A DNA stretch of 64,000 nt from Verrucomicrobiota bacterium (GCA_023399155.1 JAEWQP010000006.1:1-64000), one strand, 5' to 3'. Shown: positions 17,224 through 25,075, counted from the stretch's first letter. Program-made: numbers and translations. Notes: a model not told the origin generated them from the letters alone.

Positions 17224-18171
17224 TCAGATGACCCAGTCGAGCTCGTGCGGCACGCCGAGCAGGCCGTCGGCCTGGCCTTTTTTGCGGTGCCGCTGGCGAA
17301 GGTCGCGCACCACGGACATCGCCTCGCCCTGGTAGTAGACGATGCTGTGCGCGGGGACCGTCTTCATCATCCACACATTCGAGCCGATGATTGAGTGGGC
17401 GCCGATCACCGTATCGCCTCCGAGGATCGTGGCTCCCGGGTAGATCGTGACGTGGTCTTCGATGTCGGGGTGACGTTTCACGCCCTTCACCGGGTTGCCG
17501 TGCTCGTCGAGTTCGAACGAACGCGCGCCGAGGGTCACGCCCTGGTAGATCTTGACGTGGTTGCCGATCCGGGCGGTTTCGCCCACGACGACACCCGTGC
17601 AGTGATCGATGAAGAAATGCGTGCCGATCTGGGCGCCGGGATGGATGTCGGCACCCGTGCGCTCGTGCGCGTACTCCGTCAACATCCGCGGCAGGTGCGG
17701 CACCTTGCGTTCGTAGAGCACGTGGGCGACTCGCTGCAGCGAGATCACGAGCACGCACGGATAGGCGAGGATGATCTCATCGGTGCTGCGGGCGGCAGGG
17801 TCGCCCGTGTAGGCGGCCTCGACATCGGTCTGCACCACCCGGCGGATACACGGCAGCGCTTCGAGAAGCCCCATAGCGTGCCTGCACGCATTCTCGGCGG
17901 GTGCCGGATCCTTCACCGAGCGCAGCGCCTTTTCCGTCTCGGCGCAGAGTCGTTGAAACACCTGCTCGAGGCGTTCGACCGTCATCGCCTCGACGCTGCT
18001 CTTCGTGAGCGGCACCTGCTCAAAAAACCCCGGAAAGAGCAGGTGCATGAAGTCCGAGGCGAGCCGGTTGACCGATTCCTCGGACGGCAGGTTGGCCCCG
18101 TCCACGTGGTTGATGCCGCCTTGCTCGGCATAGGAGGCGAGGAGACCGGCCTTGATGCTCTCGAGGGACAT
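17224..18171 (-). CDS. cysE: Serine O-acetyltransferase (EpsC/SrpH type)
   Basis: Acetylates serine, the first step of cysteine synthesis. The 315-residue protein has an N-terminal helical domain and a C-terminal left-handed beta-helix of hexapeptide repeats: GADIHPGAQIGTHFFIDHCTGVVVGETARIG from near residue 173, then HPDIEDHVTIYPGATILGGDTVIG. The DIHPGAQIG and HCTGVVVGET blocks are active-site signatures. It is longer than E. coli CysE, as in the EpsC/SATase subgroup. dapF follows. Confidence 0.93.
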   Translation of the reverse strand: MSLESIKAGLLASYAEQGGINHVDGANLPSEESVNRLASDFMHLLFPGFFEQVPLTKSSVEAMTVERLEQVFQRLCAETEKALRSVKDPAPAENACRHAMGLLEALPCIRRVVQTDVEAAYTGDPAARSTDEIILAYPCVLVISLQRVAHVLYERKVPHLPRMLTEYAHERTGADIHPGAQIGTHFFIDHCTGVVVGETARIGNHVKIYQGVTLGARSFELDEHGNPVKGVKRHPDIEDHVTIYPGATILGGDTVIGAHSIIGSNVWMMKTVPAHSIVYYQGEAMSVVRDLRQRHRKKGQADGLLGVPHELDWVI

Positions 18172-18557
18172 GGGTTTGGAAGTCGCGGACTAAACGCAGC
18201 TTGGGAGGCGGGGTCAACCGCGGGATGGGTGCGGGAACGAGCCGCGCCCTGCCGTCTCGCCCGAAGGCCGGGCCGCACGCGTGGCCGCCTTTGTGCAACG
18301 CCATTCCCGGCGACGTTTTCAAGTGGGGGCTACGGAGCGGCGCTGATGCTTCAACGACGAGGCCATGCATTCACCCGCCGACTGCTTCGCGGCATCGCTG
18401 GCCTCGTGGGTCGCGGCGGGGGATGGCAGGTCAGGACGCGGTCCTGTCGGTCCGCGGCAGCGAGGAGCTTCACTCCATCTTCCAGCTTTTGTGTGGCCCC
18501 GCTTTTGCCGGGCAAAAGCGGGGCGAGGTGTGCCGCGGTCCAATCGATCCGCAACAG
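18172..18557. other. 386-bp gap between cysE and tRNA-Leu
   Basis: I see no gene. It would hold the cysE promoter (minus strand, near 18180-18260), for which no convincing -35/-10 pair is visible, and a strong stem-loop at 18497-18523 listed separately. Confidence 0.4.
18497..18523 (-). terminator. Perfect 12-bp stem-loop after tRNA-Leu
   Basis: CCCCGCTTTTGC (18497-18508) pairs perfectly with GCAAAAGCGGGG (18512-18523) around CGG. It lies 34 bp downstream of the tRNA 3' end and is the likely 3' boundary of that transcript. Neither side carries a T-run, so it is not a textbook intrinsic terminator and may act in 3' processing instead. Confidence 0.5.
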
Positions 18558-18642
18558 TGGTGCTCGGGACAGGAGTCGAACCTGCACGCCTTTCGGCACA
18601 TGCCCCTCAAGCATGCGTGTCTGCCAATTCCACCACCCGAGC
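18558..18642 (-). tRNA. tRNA-Leu(GAG), CCA encoded
   Basis: Read on the minus strand, the acceptor GCTCGGG pairs with CCCGAGC, followed by discriminator A and a genomically encoded CCA (18560-18558). The anticodon stem CATGC/GCATG encloses loop TTGAGGG, giving anticodon GAG for CUC/CUU. A long variable arm GCCGAAAGGC and T-loop GGTTCGACTCC complete a class II leucine tRNA of 85 nt including CCA. No other RNA gene is adjacent. Confidence 0.95.
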
Positions 18643-19026
18643 GCAGGAAGCGAAAGGGCGATAGGTGAATCGGTCCAGGCCCCCCTTGTAAAGCGCCAAA
18701 GTGCGAGAATTTTCGTCCAAACCGCTCCGCACCAAGCGATGCTGCGTCGGACGCAAGACACGCCCGCGCTGCCCGGCGTTCGGGCTGGGCGCGACGCTCG
18801 CGCGCTGCGGCTCGCGCCTAGAACGTGGCATGCACTCCCGAAGACGACCTCGCAGGTCGGGCGCGCTTGGTCCGGTTCGCGGCGCGCCCGGTCTTGTCGA
18901 CCGCAGGCGCGGCCTCGGAACCGAGCGCGCCGAATTGGCCGATTCGCACTCGCGGGGTTCGGAGAACCCACCCTACCAAGGAGACACCGCGCAGCGAAGT
19001 TCATCACAGGCTCTAGCCCGCTGCAC
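18643..19026. other. 384-bp gap holding one copy of a dispersed repeat
   Basis: No gene is supported here. Positions 18855-18936 match, on the opposite strand, 37321-37402 at roughly 80 percent by eye; the shared core includes GTCCGGTTCGC, CCGGTCTTGTCG and GGCCTCGGAACCGAGC. The tRNA-Leu promoter must lie in 18650-18720 but no clear boxes are seen. Confidence 0.55.
18855..18936 (+). repeat. Dispersed ~82-bp repeat, copy 1
   Basis: Aligns with the minus strand of 37402-37321. The longest identical runs are GGCCTCGGAACCGAGC and GGTCTTGTCG. The shared core is intergenic here; the other copy overlaps the prmC stop codon. Confidence 0.6.
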
Positions 19027-19236
19027 TCAGGCAAACGAACGGCCGCCGATCAGCCGGGCGGGGAGGAGAAACAGCGCCCGTACGAGCGCGAAGACCCCAT
19101 GGACCGCGATGCCGGCGAGCCGGAATGGCAGCGCCAGCAACCAGACCAGGGGAGCCAGCACGAGCGCCAGAATGGCGAGGGGCCAGCAGAGGATGAAGAG
19201 CAGGCACCAAATGAAAAAGGCGACGATGACTTTCAT
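19027..19236 (-). CDS. Small hydrophobic membrane protein
   Basis: 69 residues, almost entirely hydrophobic: MKVIVAFFIWCLLFILCWP and LAILALVLAPLVWLLALPF form one or two membrane spans, then an amphipathic FALVRALFLLPARLIGG tail. The frame opens at 19263, but the ATG at 19236 gives a better N-terminus. Family unknown; short proteins of this composition occur in related genomes as unnamed conserved proteins. It lies downstream of the ECF operon on the same strand, 321 bp away. Confidence 0.6.
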   Translation of the reverse strand: MKVIVAFFIWCLLFILCWPLAILALVLAPLVWLLALPFRLAGIAVHGVFALVRALFLLPARLIGGRSFA

Positions 19237-19557
19237 GGAGGTCAGTGTTTGCTCGGACAACACACGGCAGTTCCCGGGAGTTGCAGGAATTGGCCCGTGT
19301 CTGAAGCGCGCTCGCTGCGTGCTCGTCCGGCGATTGACGTGCCGGAGATCAGCGCGGCGGTGAGGCCGGCGACTCGCGCCCGCGGGGCTGCTTCGCCGGC
19401 GGCCGGTGCACTTCCGGAGCGCGCGACTCGGTGCCTGTGCGGGATTCTTTGGCTGCTTCCGAGCGCGGTGACGTTTCGCCGTCGATCACGGAAACGCTCA
19501 AGGCCTCGGCCAAAGCCGAGACCCAGGAGCGATCGCGTGCAACTCGGGGGTGCGGCG
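19237..19557. other. 321-bp gap after the ECF operon
   Basis: No gene supported. A short hairpin CTCGGC (19505-19510)/GCCGAG (19515-19520) lies 37 bp after the end of the DUF4097 gene on the minus strand and could be a weak terminator; there is no T-run. Confidence 0.35.
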
Positions 19558-20589
19558 TCACCCTTCGACAGCAGGTGTGGCTTCGACGTCGATGCCCCCG
19601 CCGCTCGAGCTCAGCTCGATGCGGGGTCCGCCGCCATTGTAGGTGGCACGCAGCGTGCCGCGGGATTTCTCCACCTGGGTGCCTCCGGGAAGGTTGCAGC
19701 TCACGCCGCCGCCGCTCGTGTGGGCATCCAGCACGAACCGGGCGTTCGCCGGGATGTCGAGCGAAACCCCGCCCCCGGAGGTATGCAGGCGGCAGTCGCC
19801 CGCGGGCTGGCCGACGAACGATGCCGAAACCGGTCCGCCCGAGGTCGACGCGTCCACTGATCCATCGACCCTGCTCAACCGCACGCCTCCCCCGCTCGTG
19901 TGTGCCGTGATGCGTCCGCGGTGACCTTCGATTGAAATGCCGCCGCCCGACGAACCGACCTTGTAGGTGCCTTCGCACTCGTCCACGTCGATGCCGCCGC
20001 CGCTCGTGTGGAGGTCGGCATCGCCCGTGCAGCGCTCGATGTCGATCGGTCCCCCGGAGGTGCTGCCGTTGATCCTACCGCGAATCTCGGCAAAACGCAG
20101 GGGTCCGCCTGAGGTGTTTGACTCGACCGACCCATGCAGGCCGCGGACCGCAATCGGTCCGCCGGAGGTCTTGAGGTCGGCGTTGTACTCCTGCGGCACG
20201 GTGATGGTGTAGCGCACATCGCGCCGGGTGCCGCGACCGAACCAGGACCACCAGGATTGCACGGACTTTTCGCCGCGCGCACGAATGAGGACGTTCCTGC
20301 CGGAATGCTCGATCGTGACTTTGTGGGCCTCCAGCATGTCCTTTTCTTTTTGCTCGGACGCGCCGCGAAACTTCCGCACCACCTCGACGGCCACCGTGCT
20401 GCCCGGGCCGGTGCGTACGTCGATCGAGCCCGCGTCGACATCAACCGTCAGGGTGCCGACGCCGCCCACTTCAAAGGATTTGTTGATCGTATCCACGGTC
20501 TCGGCGAGAGCCCGGGATGTGGTGAATGCGGTGGCGACGGCCATCACGGCCGCGGGGATGAGGAGGCGAAACGCGAATTGGGTGCACAT
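19558..20589 (-). CDS. Secreted DUF4097-type beta-repeat protein with TSGGG/TSGGP repeats
   Basis: 343 residues with a signal peptide (to about residue 29, ...SRALA). From about residue 145 the sequence repeats every 16-21 residues on the pattern x-TSGGG/P-[IV]-x-[ILV]: KTSGGPIAV, NTSGGPLRF, STSGGPIDI, HTSGGGIDV, SSGGGISI, HTSGGGVRL, STSGGPVSA, HTSGGGVSL, HTSGGGVSC, SSGGGIDV. This suggests a right-handed beta-helix with Ser-Gly-Gly turns. DUF4097/DUF4098-type proteins are exported and often sit beside ECF sigma/anti-sigma genes; function is unknown. It is the last gene of the ECF operon, 94 bp after the Cys-rich protein. Confidence 0.82.
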   Translation of the reverse strand: MCTQFAFRLLIPAAVMAVATAFTTSRALAETVDTINKSFEVGGVGTLTVDVDAGSIDVRTGPGSTVAVEVVRKFRGASEQKEKDMLEAHKVTIEHSGRNVLIRARGEKSVQSWWSWFGRGTRRDVRYTITVPQEYNADLKTSGGPIAVRGLHGSVESNTSGGPLRFAEIRGRINGSTSGGPIDIERCTGDADLHTSGGGIDVDECEGTYKVGSSGGGISIEGHRGRITAHTSGGGVRLSRVDGSVDASTSGGPVSASFVGQPAGDCRLHTSGGGVSLDIPANARFVLDAHTSGGGVSCNLPGGTQVEKSRGTLRATYNGGGPRIELSSSGGGIDVEATPAVEG

Positions 20590-20683
20590 GACACGAGATT
20601 AACCCCCGGCGATCCGTCCGAGTTGCAGGTTTTCTTCGGGGAACGCACCGCGCCCCCGCGCCTACGACCTTTCTGAAACAGCT

Positions 20684-21238
20684 CTAGCTGGCCTGGATAT
20701 GGAAGGCACAACGCGTGCCCCCGCGCAGGACGGACTCGGCGATCGTCACACTGACCGGACGCCCGAACGCGGTTTCAAACGCCTGCTTTTGCCAGCCGAT
20801 CGAGCAGTTGCACGCGAGCTGCGGTGACGTGGCCTTGCTCAGGAGCGGGCAGAAGCAATCGTCCGCGGGCGGGAAGGCGAGGTCGACGGTCCCCTTCTCG
20901 CGATCGTGCTGGATGGCGACTGGCCAGCGCTTGCGCATGTCCTCGAGGAAGCCCTCGGGGTCGCCTGCAAAGGCCTGCAGCGCGGGCACGTCGCTGGCGC
21001 ATGCACGGCCGACGTCCTCGAGGACCGCTTGCGCGGTGGTCTCGTCGGCGCGGGTCGCCAACGCCTGGATGAGCGTGGCGTAGCGCCGACGGGCGAACTG
21101 GAGGCGCCCGTCCTCGGGCTTGGCCTCGGGCGTGGGCGCTTCGTCGGCCGCCCGGCCAACGCTGGAGAAAAGCGCGGCGACCGCGCATGAGCACACACCA
21201 AGTCCGCAGGCGTGTCGGAGGAATTCCTTGCGATGCAT
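20684..21238 (-). CDS. Exported Cys-rich protein with C-terminal CFCP...CNCS...C motif
   Basis: 184 residues. The N-terminus MHRKEFLRHACGLGVCSCAVAALFSSVGRA resembles a Tat signal in layout but has Arg-Lys instead of Arg-Arg. The mature protein ends with a Cys cluster: DDCFCPLLSK, LACNCSIGW, FGRPVSVTI, RGGTRCAFHI (residues about 127-184). The spacing of these cysteines before a PV[ST]V...S[VI]L.G...C.F block suggests a metal or redox site. The family is not named with confidence. It lies 23 bp after the nitroreductase gene in the ECF operon. Confidence 0.78.
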   Translation of the reverse strand: MHRKEFLRHACGLGVCSCAVAALFSSVGRAADEAPTPEAKPEDGRLQFARRRYATLIQALATRADETTAQAVLEDVGRACASDVPALQAFAGDPEGFLEDMRKRWPVAIQHDREKGTVDLAFPPADDCFCPLLSKATSPQLACNCSIGWQKQAFETAFGRPVSVTIAESVLRGGTRCAFHIQAS

Positions 21239-21261
21239 CGTGGTTCCTTTCTCTGGGAAGC

Positions 21262-22158
21262 TCAGGCCTCGAGGTAGCCGGCACGTTTGAGGACAGCGAA
21301 CAGTGCCGACGGCTGGCCGTCGGGGCGCGACGACCGGCCGAGCCAGTCCTTGAAGAGCCAGTCGAGGTAATGGGCATGGCCGCCCGAGGCCCAGGCCTCG
21401 TTGAGGGTGAGATGGTTTTTCGCGTCGTCGTAGCGCCGCGTGATCGCCTCGAGTTCCTCCGGCGTCGGACGGTGATAGCGTCCGTCGTGCACGATTCCGG
21501 GGCCGTCGAGCCGCCCCTTGAGGTGGGCGGGCTCCTGCGTCGGGTAGCCGAGCACGAGCGCAATCAGCGGCACGCAATGGGTCGGAGGAAGGTCGAGCAA
21601 GGTCCACAGCCGCTTCATGTCGCCGCGGTGCAGGCCATTCGTAATAAGATAGTCGATACCCAGGGCGCGGGCCGCCACGGCCGCCGTCTGCGCGGCGATG
21701 GCCGTGTCGAACGCGGCCGTGACGAAACTCGTGATGTCGTCGGGCCGGTAGCTGTGCCCGAGCGACGCCGCGCTCGCCATCATGCGGTTGTGATCAACGC
21801 AGTAGACGAGGAGCCGGCTGCCTCGGTATCCACAAATCTCCTTCATCCTCGGCCGGTCCCGCTCGACGATGATCGAGTAGTTCTGCATCGCCGAGGCGTT
21901 GGCGGCCCGGAGGCTCGCCTGGATGACGCTCTGCAGTTCGTCCTCGGGGACCTCTCGGTCCGAGAAATTGCCGTGGATGGTGCGGAGGCGGTGGAGGGTG
22001 TTCAGGGTCTCGTTGCCGGCGTCGGTCGTCGGGGCGGCGTGAAGGACGCTGCTGGCGGCGGAGGCGAGGAGCAGTCCGCCGGCCGCGGTCGCTCCGGCGC
22101 GCATGAAGGCGCGCCGCGTGGTATTCTCTTTCGATGTGGGGTGTGGGTTTCGTTCCAT
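21262..22158 (-). CDS. Tat-exported nitroreductase-family flavoprotein
   Basis: 298 residues. The signal peptide carries TTRRAFMRAGATAAGGLLLASAASSVLHAAP, with a proper RR-x-F-x-R Tat motif, so it is exported folded, as expected for an FMN protein. The mature part has the nitroreductase pattern: LRTIHGNFSDREVPEDELQSVIQASLRAANASAMQNYSIIV near the start, YCVDHNR, AFDTAIAAQTAAVAARALGIDYLITNG in the middle, and VPLIALVLGYPTQEP. The reaction in the periplasm is unknown. It sits in the ECF operon between the DUF3788 gene (13 bp) and the Cys-rich gene (23 bp). Confidence 0.87.
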   Translation of the reverse strand: MERNPHPTSKENTTRRAFMRAGATAAGGLLLASAASSVLHAAPTTDAGNETLNTLHRLRTIHGNFSDREVPEDELQSVIQASLRAANASAMQNYSIIVERDRPRMKEICGYRGSRLLVYCVDHNRMMASAASLGHSYRPDDITSFVTAAFDTAIAAQTAAVAARALGIDYLITNGLHRGDMKRLWTLLDLPPTHCVPLIALVLGYPTQEPAHLKGRLDGPGIVHDGRYHRPTPEELEAITRRYDDAKNHLTLNEAWASGGHAHYLDWLFKDWLGRSSRPDGQPSALFAVLKRAGYLEA

Positions 22159-22171
22159 GACGTGGGTGGGA

Positions 22172-22585
22172 TCAGGGCTGCATCTTGATCGCGGCCAGCG
22201 CCTGCATGGTCGCGAAATCCTCGTGCGTGCGGACGGCGAGCCGGATGGAGCGGCCCTCGATATACGGTCGGGCGGAATCCAGTGCGTGAATCACCTGCGC
22301 GGATACTCCGCTGGCGCGCACCGCCTGCGTCGCCTTCTCGCCGAAGACGAACACGGTGAGGAAATGGTCCTGCTGCGGGAGCAGGTAGAGGATCGTGCGC
22401 TGTTTTCGCGCCACGCGCACGTACCAGCCGGCGGCCTTGGGCAGGGCCTTGGTTTCGGTCGCGACGGGCGGGTAGGTCGCCGCAAGGTGGGCGAGCAGGT
22501 CGGACCAGAGCCGGCCGGCCACGCCCGCCGGCTTGAGTGCGTCGGGAGCGGGCAGGACGGGCGGCGCGGTGCGCGGGGATGCCAT
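22172..22585 (-). CDS. DUF3788-like cytoplasmic protein
   Basis: 137 residues with no signal peptide. The central KAAGWYVRVARKQRTILYLLPQQDHFLTVFVFGEKATQAV fits the DUF3788 pattern (Gly-Trp, beta strands, Tyr-Leu-x-Pro). Function is unknown. Tight spacing (12 bp after the NTF2-like gene, 13 bp before the nitroreductase gene) puts it firmly in the ECF operon, where it is the only soluble cytoplasmic member besides the sigma factor. Confidence 0.75.
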   Translation of the reverse strand: MASPRTAPPVLPAPDALKPAGVAGRLWSDLLAHLAATYPPVATETKALPKAAGWYVRVARKQRTILYLLPQQDHFLTVFVFGEKATQAVRASGVSAQVIHALDSARPYIEGRSIRLAVRTHEDFATMQALAAIKMQP

Positions 22586-22597
22586 CGCGGACCTCGA

Positions 22598-23089
22598 CTA
22601 CATTCCCCCCGGGAGCGTTGAGTAGTGGCCGTGCACGACCTGCCACCGTCCGTCGCGGTGCACGAACACCAGCGAGACCGCGAAGCGGCTGGTCATGACG
22701 CGACCGTCCTGGACCGTGAACGTGGCGTCGCCTTCGGAGACAAGAAGCGCGGTGTCCGGCGCGAGCACGGTGACCCGCGGGTCGTGCAAGCGCCGCTCGA
22801 GGCGCGTGACGCCGCGCAAGCCGCGCTCGACGCCGGCGCGGGCGTCCGCGCGCGACGGAAAGATCGTCCCATTCTGCACGATCTGGGCGGACTCGGTGAT
22901 CGCGGCGAAGAAGGCATCGAGGTCGAGCCGGTTGGCGGCTGCGATCATGTCGGCGTTGGCCTCGTGCACCGCGCGCTCGATGGCGGCACTGTCGCCGGAA
23001 GGACCCGTGGCGCCACACACGGGACCGAGCAGTGAGAGCACGAGGGCGCAGGCGGCGCTCCGGAGGAATGGGAATCGGATGGGTTTCAT
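22598..23089 (-). CDS. Secreted NTF2-like (SnoaL/DUF4440) protein
   Basis: 163 residues with a signal peptide (MKPIRFPFLRSAACALVLSLLGPVCGA). The mature part is an NTF2-like fold: IERAVHEANADMIAAANRLDLDAFFAAITESAQIVQNGTIFPSRADAR, ending FVHRDGRWQVVHGHYSTLP. Some members are enzymes, others bind small ligands; no catalytic residue can be fixed here. It begins two bases after the anti-sigma stop. A paralog at 26959-27540 shares the same C-terminal pattern. Confidence 0.82.
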   Translation of the reverse strand: MKPIRFPFLRSAACALVLSLLGPVCGATGPSGDSAAIERAVHEANADMIAAANRLDLDAFFAAITESAQIVQNGTIFPSRADARAGVERGLRGVTRLERRLHDPRVTVLAPDTALLVSEGDATFTVQDGRVMTSRFAVSLVFVHRDGRWQVVHGHYSTLPGGM

Positions 23090-23091
23090 GG

Positions 23092-23799
23092 CTAGAAGGG
23101 AAAAAGAACCGGGGCATCGCCCGCGGCATTGGCGGGGGCATTGGTCGCGGGGACGAGGCGCTCGAGCGCGCGCACCGCGAGGATGACGCGACCATTTTCG
23201 CGGCGCAGCGGGCCGGTCGCATGAATCGGGATCGGCGCGGCGCAGTAGTCGCCTATCTCGCGATAGAGCGGATGATCCGACTCGAGATAGAAGTGGCGTT
23301 CCGTCGCACCGTCTTGAATACGGATGACCGGAAGGTGCTCATGGGTCTGATGCAGCATGCATGAGGCGCAGATCGCCTCACCCTCGAAGGTCGTGGCCTC
23401 GGCCTGGCGAGGCAGGGCGATCCAAAGGACCGTCAACACCAGCACGATGGTGAGGGGGGCCGCCCAGGCGAGGTTGAGCGGGAAACCAAACCAGGCGCGT
23501 CCGGCAGCATGCCGGGAGTCGCCCAGGCTGAGTCGTCGCCGGACCGCCGCGACGAAACTCTCGCGATCGACGTCGTTCTCGGCCCGCAGCCGGGTGCGGC
23601 AGGCGGCAAGGAACGAATCCGCGCCGCGCTCCGGCGCCTGCTGCTGCGACCAGAGTTCCCAGAGCGTGAGCTGCCGACGAAGATCCGCGCGCAGGTCCGG
23701 CCGTGCGGCGACGAGCGCGGCGAGTTCCTCCGTCTCGGCGGGCGAGAGGCCCTCCTCGAGCAGCGTATCCACCAGCGACTCGTACCGGGTCGCGCTCAC
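23092..23799 (-). CDS. Membrane anti-sigma factor with exoplasmic CxxC domain
   Basis: About 235 residues from GTG 23799, which overlaps the sigma-factor stop as GTGA, so translation is coupled. The N-terminal cytoplasmic part is helical (VDTLLEEGLSPAETEELAALVAARPDL, an anti-sigma-type N-terminus). One membrane span lies at about residues 114-136 (LNLAWAAPLTIVLVLTVLWIALP). The exoplasmic part carries EGEAICASCMLHQTHEHLP, HFYLE, and a later single Cys and His, and ends GRVILAVRALERL. This resembles small secreted proteins with a CxxC site followed by a beta barrel, so a metal or thiol sensor is likely. No zinc-finger HxxxCxxC is seen in the cytoplasmic part. Confidence 0.78.
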   Translation of the reverse strand: MSATRYESLVDTLLEEGLSPAETEELAALVAARPDLRADLRRQLTLWELWSQQQAPERGADSFLAACRTRLRAENDVDRESFVAAVRRRLSLGDSRHAAGRAWFGFPLNLAWAAPLTIVLVLTVLWIALPRQAEATTFEGEAICASCMLHQTHEHLPVIRIQDGATERHFYLESDHPLYREIGDYCAAPIPIHATGPLRRENGRVILAVRALERLVPATNAPANAAGDAPVLFPF

Positions 23800-24329
23800 G
23801 GCCGCACCTCGCTTCCGATCTTGGCCTCCACGCACGAGCGCACGAGCGCGCGAACGCGGACCAGGGTCTGGCGCACGGCCTGTGCCGACATGTCCAACGC
23901 GCGTGCCAGCGTGCTGGCGTTTTCATCGCCCGCATACCGCCGGCGGAGGAGTTCGCGGCTGCGTTCCGGCAGCTGCGCGACACATTCGTTCATCGCCGCC
24001 ACAAGCACCGGGAGATCGCCGGGCGAGGGCACGCCCTCGGTCGGTTCGGCGACGAGGACATCAGTGAGGGATGCGTGCAGCAGGCGCGAGCGGCGGGCGT
24101 CCTTGCGCCGCTCGTTGAGCACGAGGTTGCGCGCGATGCCCCGCAGCCAGGGCCCCACCTCCGCCCCGTCGTGAAACGCGCTGCGCCGCCGGTGCGCGAT
24201 GAGGAAGACCTCCTGCGCGATGTCGTCGACCCAGGCATCCTGCGCGCCCAGCGCACGGATCCACGCGCGCAAGCTCGCCTGATGTTCGCGCACGAGTGCG
24301 TCAAAAGTGTCGTTGTCCCCGTCGATCAT
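23796..24329 (-). CDS. ECF-type RNA polymerase sigma factor
   Basis: A 177-residue sigma-70-like protein with only regions 2 and 4: DDIAQEVFLIAHRRRSAFHDGAEVGPWLRGIARNLVLNERR (region 2), then LPERSRELLRRRYAGDENASTLARALDMSAQAVRQTLVRVRALVRSCVE (region 4). It fits the planctomycete/verrucomicrobial ECF group. The frame is open to 24416, but a promoter at 24449-24422 would start transcription near 24415, so ATG 24329 is preferred. It heads an operon of seven minus-strand genes and is coupled to the anti-sigma gene by a GTGA overlap. Confidence 0.9.
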   Translation of the reverse strand: MIDGDNDTFDALVREHQASLRAWIRALGAQDAWVDDIAQEVFLIAHRRRSAFHDGAEVGPWLRGIARNLVLNERRKDARRSRLLHASLTDVLVAEPTEGVPSPGDLPVLVAAMNECVAQLPERSRELLRRRYAGDENASTLARALDMSAQAVRQTLVRVRALVRSCVEAKIGSEVRP

Positions 24330-24421
24330 GCTGGAAAGGTGCCCGTGGTCGGTCCGCCCTCGTGGTGATGCGAGGATGGCGTGCATCGGCGAAGCCGGGG
24401 GGAACCCGCCGTGCACCTACC

Positions 24422-24449
24422 ATTGTCGCGAGCGACGGGTGTGTGACAA
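24422..24449 (-). promoter_or_regulatory. Likely sigma-70-type promoter of the ECF operon
   Basis: On the minus strand TTGTCA (24449-24444), a 16-bp spacer and GACAAT (24427-24422) match the -35 and -10 boxes at 5/6 and 4/6. The two boxes also form an inverted repeat (TTGTC...GACAA), and a smaller palindrome TGTCGC-GA-GCGAC overlaps it. The site is 93 bp before the sigma-factor ATG. It could be a repressor-controlled housekeeping promoter or an autoregulated one. Confidence 0.5.
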
Positions 24450-24583
24450 CGCCTGAGACGGGAGGACGTGGACCGGCAAGGAATGCCGGACGCTGAATGG
24501 TGCCGCGGCTCGGCCAGCCTGCCCACCGGAGCCTCGGCGAAGGCGGAAAGCCTCACCCGGCCCGGGACCGATCCAGGGTAGCT

Positions 24584-25012
24584 TTAGCGTCCGGTATGGC
24601 CGAACCCGCCGGAGCCTCGCGCCGTGGCCTCGAGTTCAGCGACTTCCACGGCCGGGCACATCTCCACGCGATAGACGCCGATTTGGGCGACGCGCTCGCC
24701 GTGCTTGAACGCAAACGGCTCGGCACCGTGGTTGACCAGAATCACGCCGACCTCGCCGCGGTAGTCGGCATCCACCGTCCCGGGCGCATTGAGCACCGCG
24801 ATACCGTGCTTGAGTGCGAGCCCGCTGCGGCTGCGCACCTGGACCTCGAAACCCGGCGGCACCGCGACGGCGAGGCCGGTCTTCACGAGCAGACGCGCGC
24901 CCGGTGCGATCGTGCCCTCCATATCGGCATGCACATCGAAGCAGCTGGCGTTTTCCGTCGCCCGAACGGGCATCTTGGCGGTCGGGGTCAGGCGTTTGAC
25001 GTGCAGCTCCAT
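24584..25012 (-). CDS. dut: dUTP diphosphatase
   Basis: Hydrolyses dUTP to dUMP, keeping uracil out of DNA. A 142-residue trimeric-type dUTPase with the five motifs in order: CFDVHADMEG, VRSRSGLALKHG, NAPGTVDADYRGEVGVILVN, ERVAQIG and the C-terminal GSGGFGHTG. It lies 254 bp upstream of the ECF sigma factor on the same strand, but that gap has its own promoter. Confidence 0.96.
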   Translation of the reverse strand: MELHVKRLTPTAKMPVRATENASCFDVHADMEGTIAPGARLLVKTGLAVAVPPGFEVQVRSRSGLALKHGIAVLNAPGTVDADYRGEVGVILVNHGAEPFAFKHGERVAQIGVYRVEMCPAVEVAELEATARGSGGFGHTGR

Positions 25013-25075
25013 GGTCGGTTTCGCAGCCTAGAAGCCGGTGGCTGTGCAAGCCAAGGAGGAATGCCGGCGGGACGA

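Noticed and set aside
17395..19860. 821-codon plus-strand frame across cysE, tRNA-Leu and the DUF4097 gene
   Set aside because: It crosses a tRNA gene and is antisense to recognised proteins.
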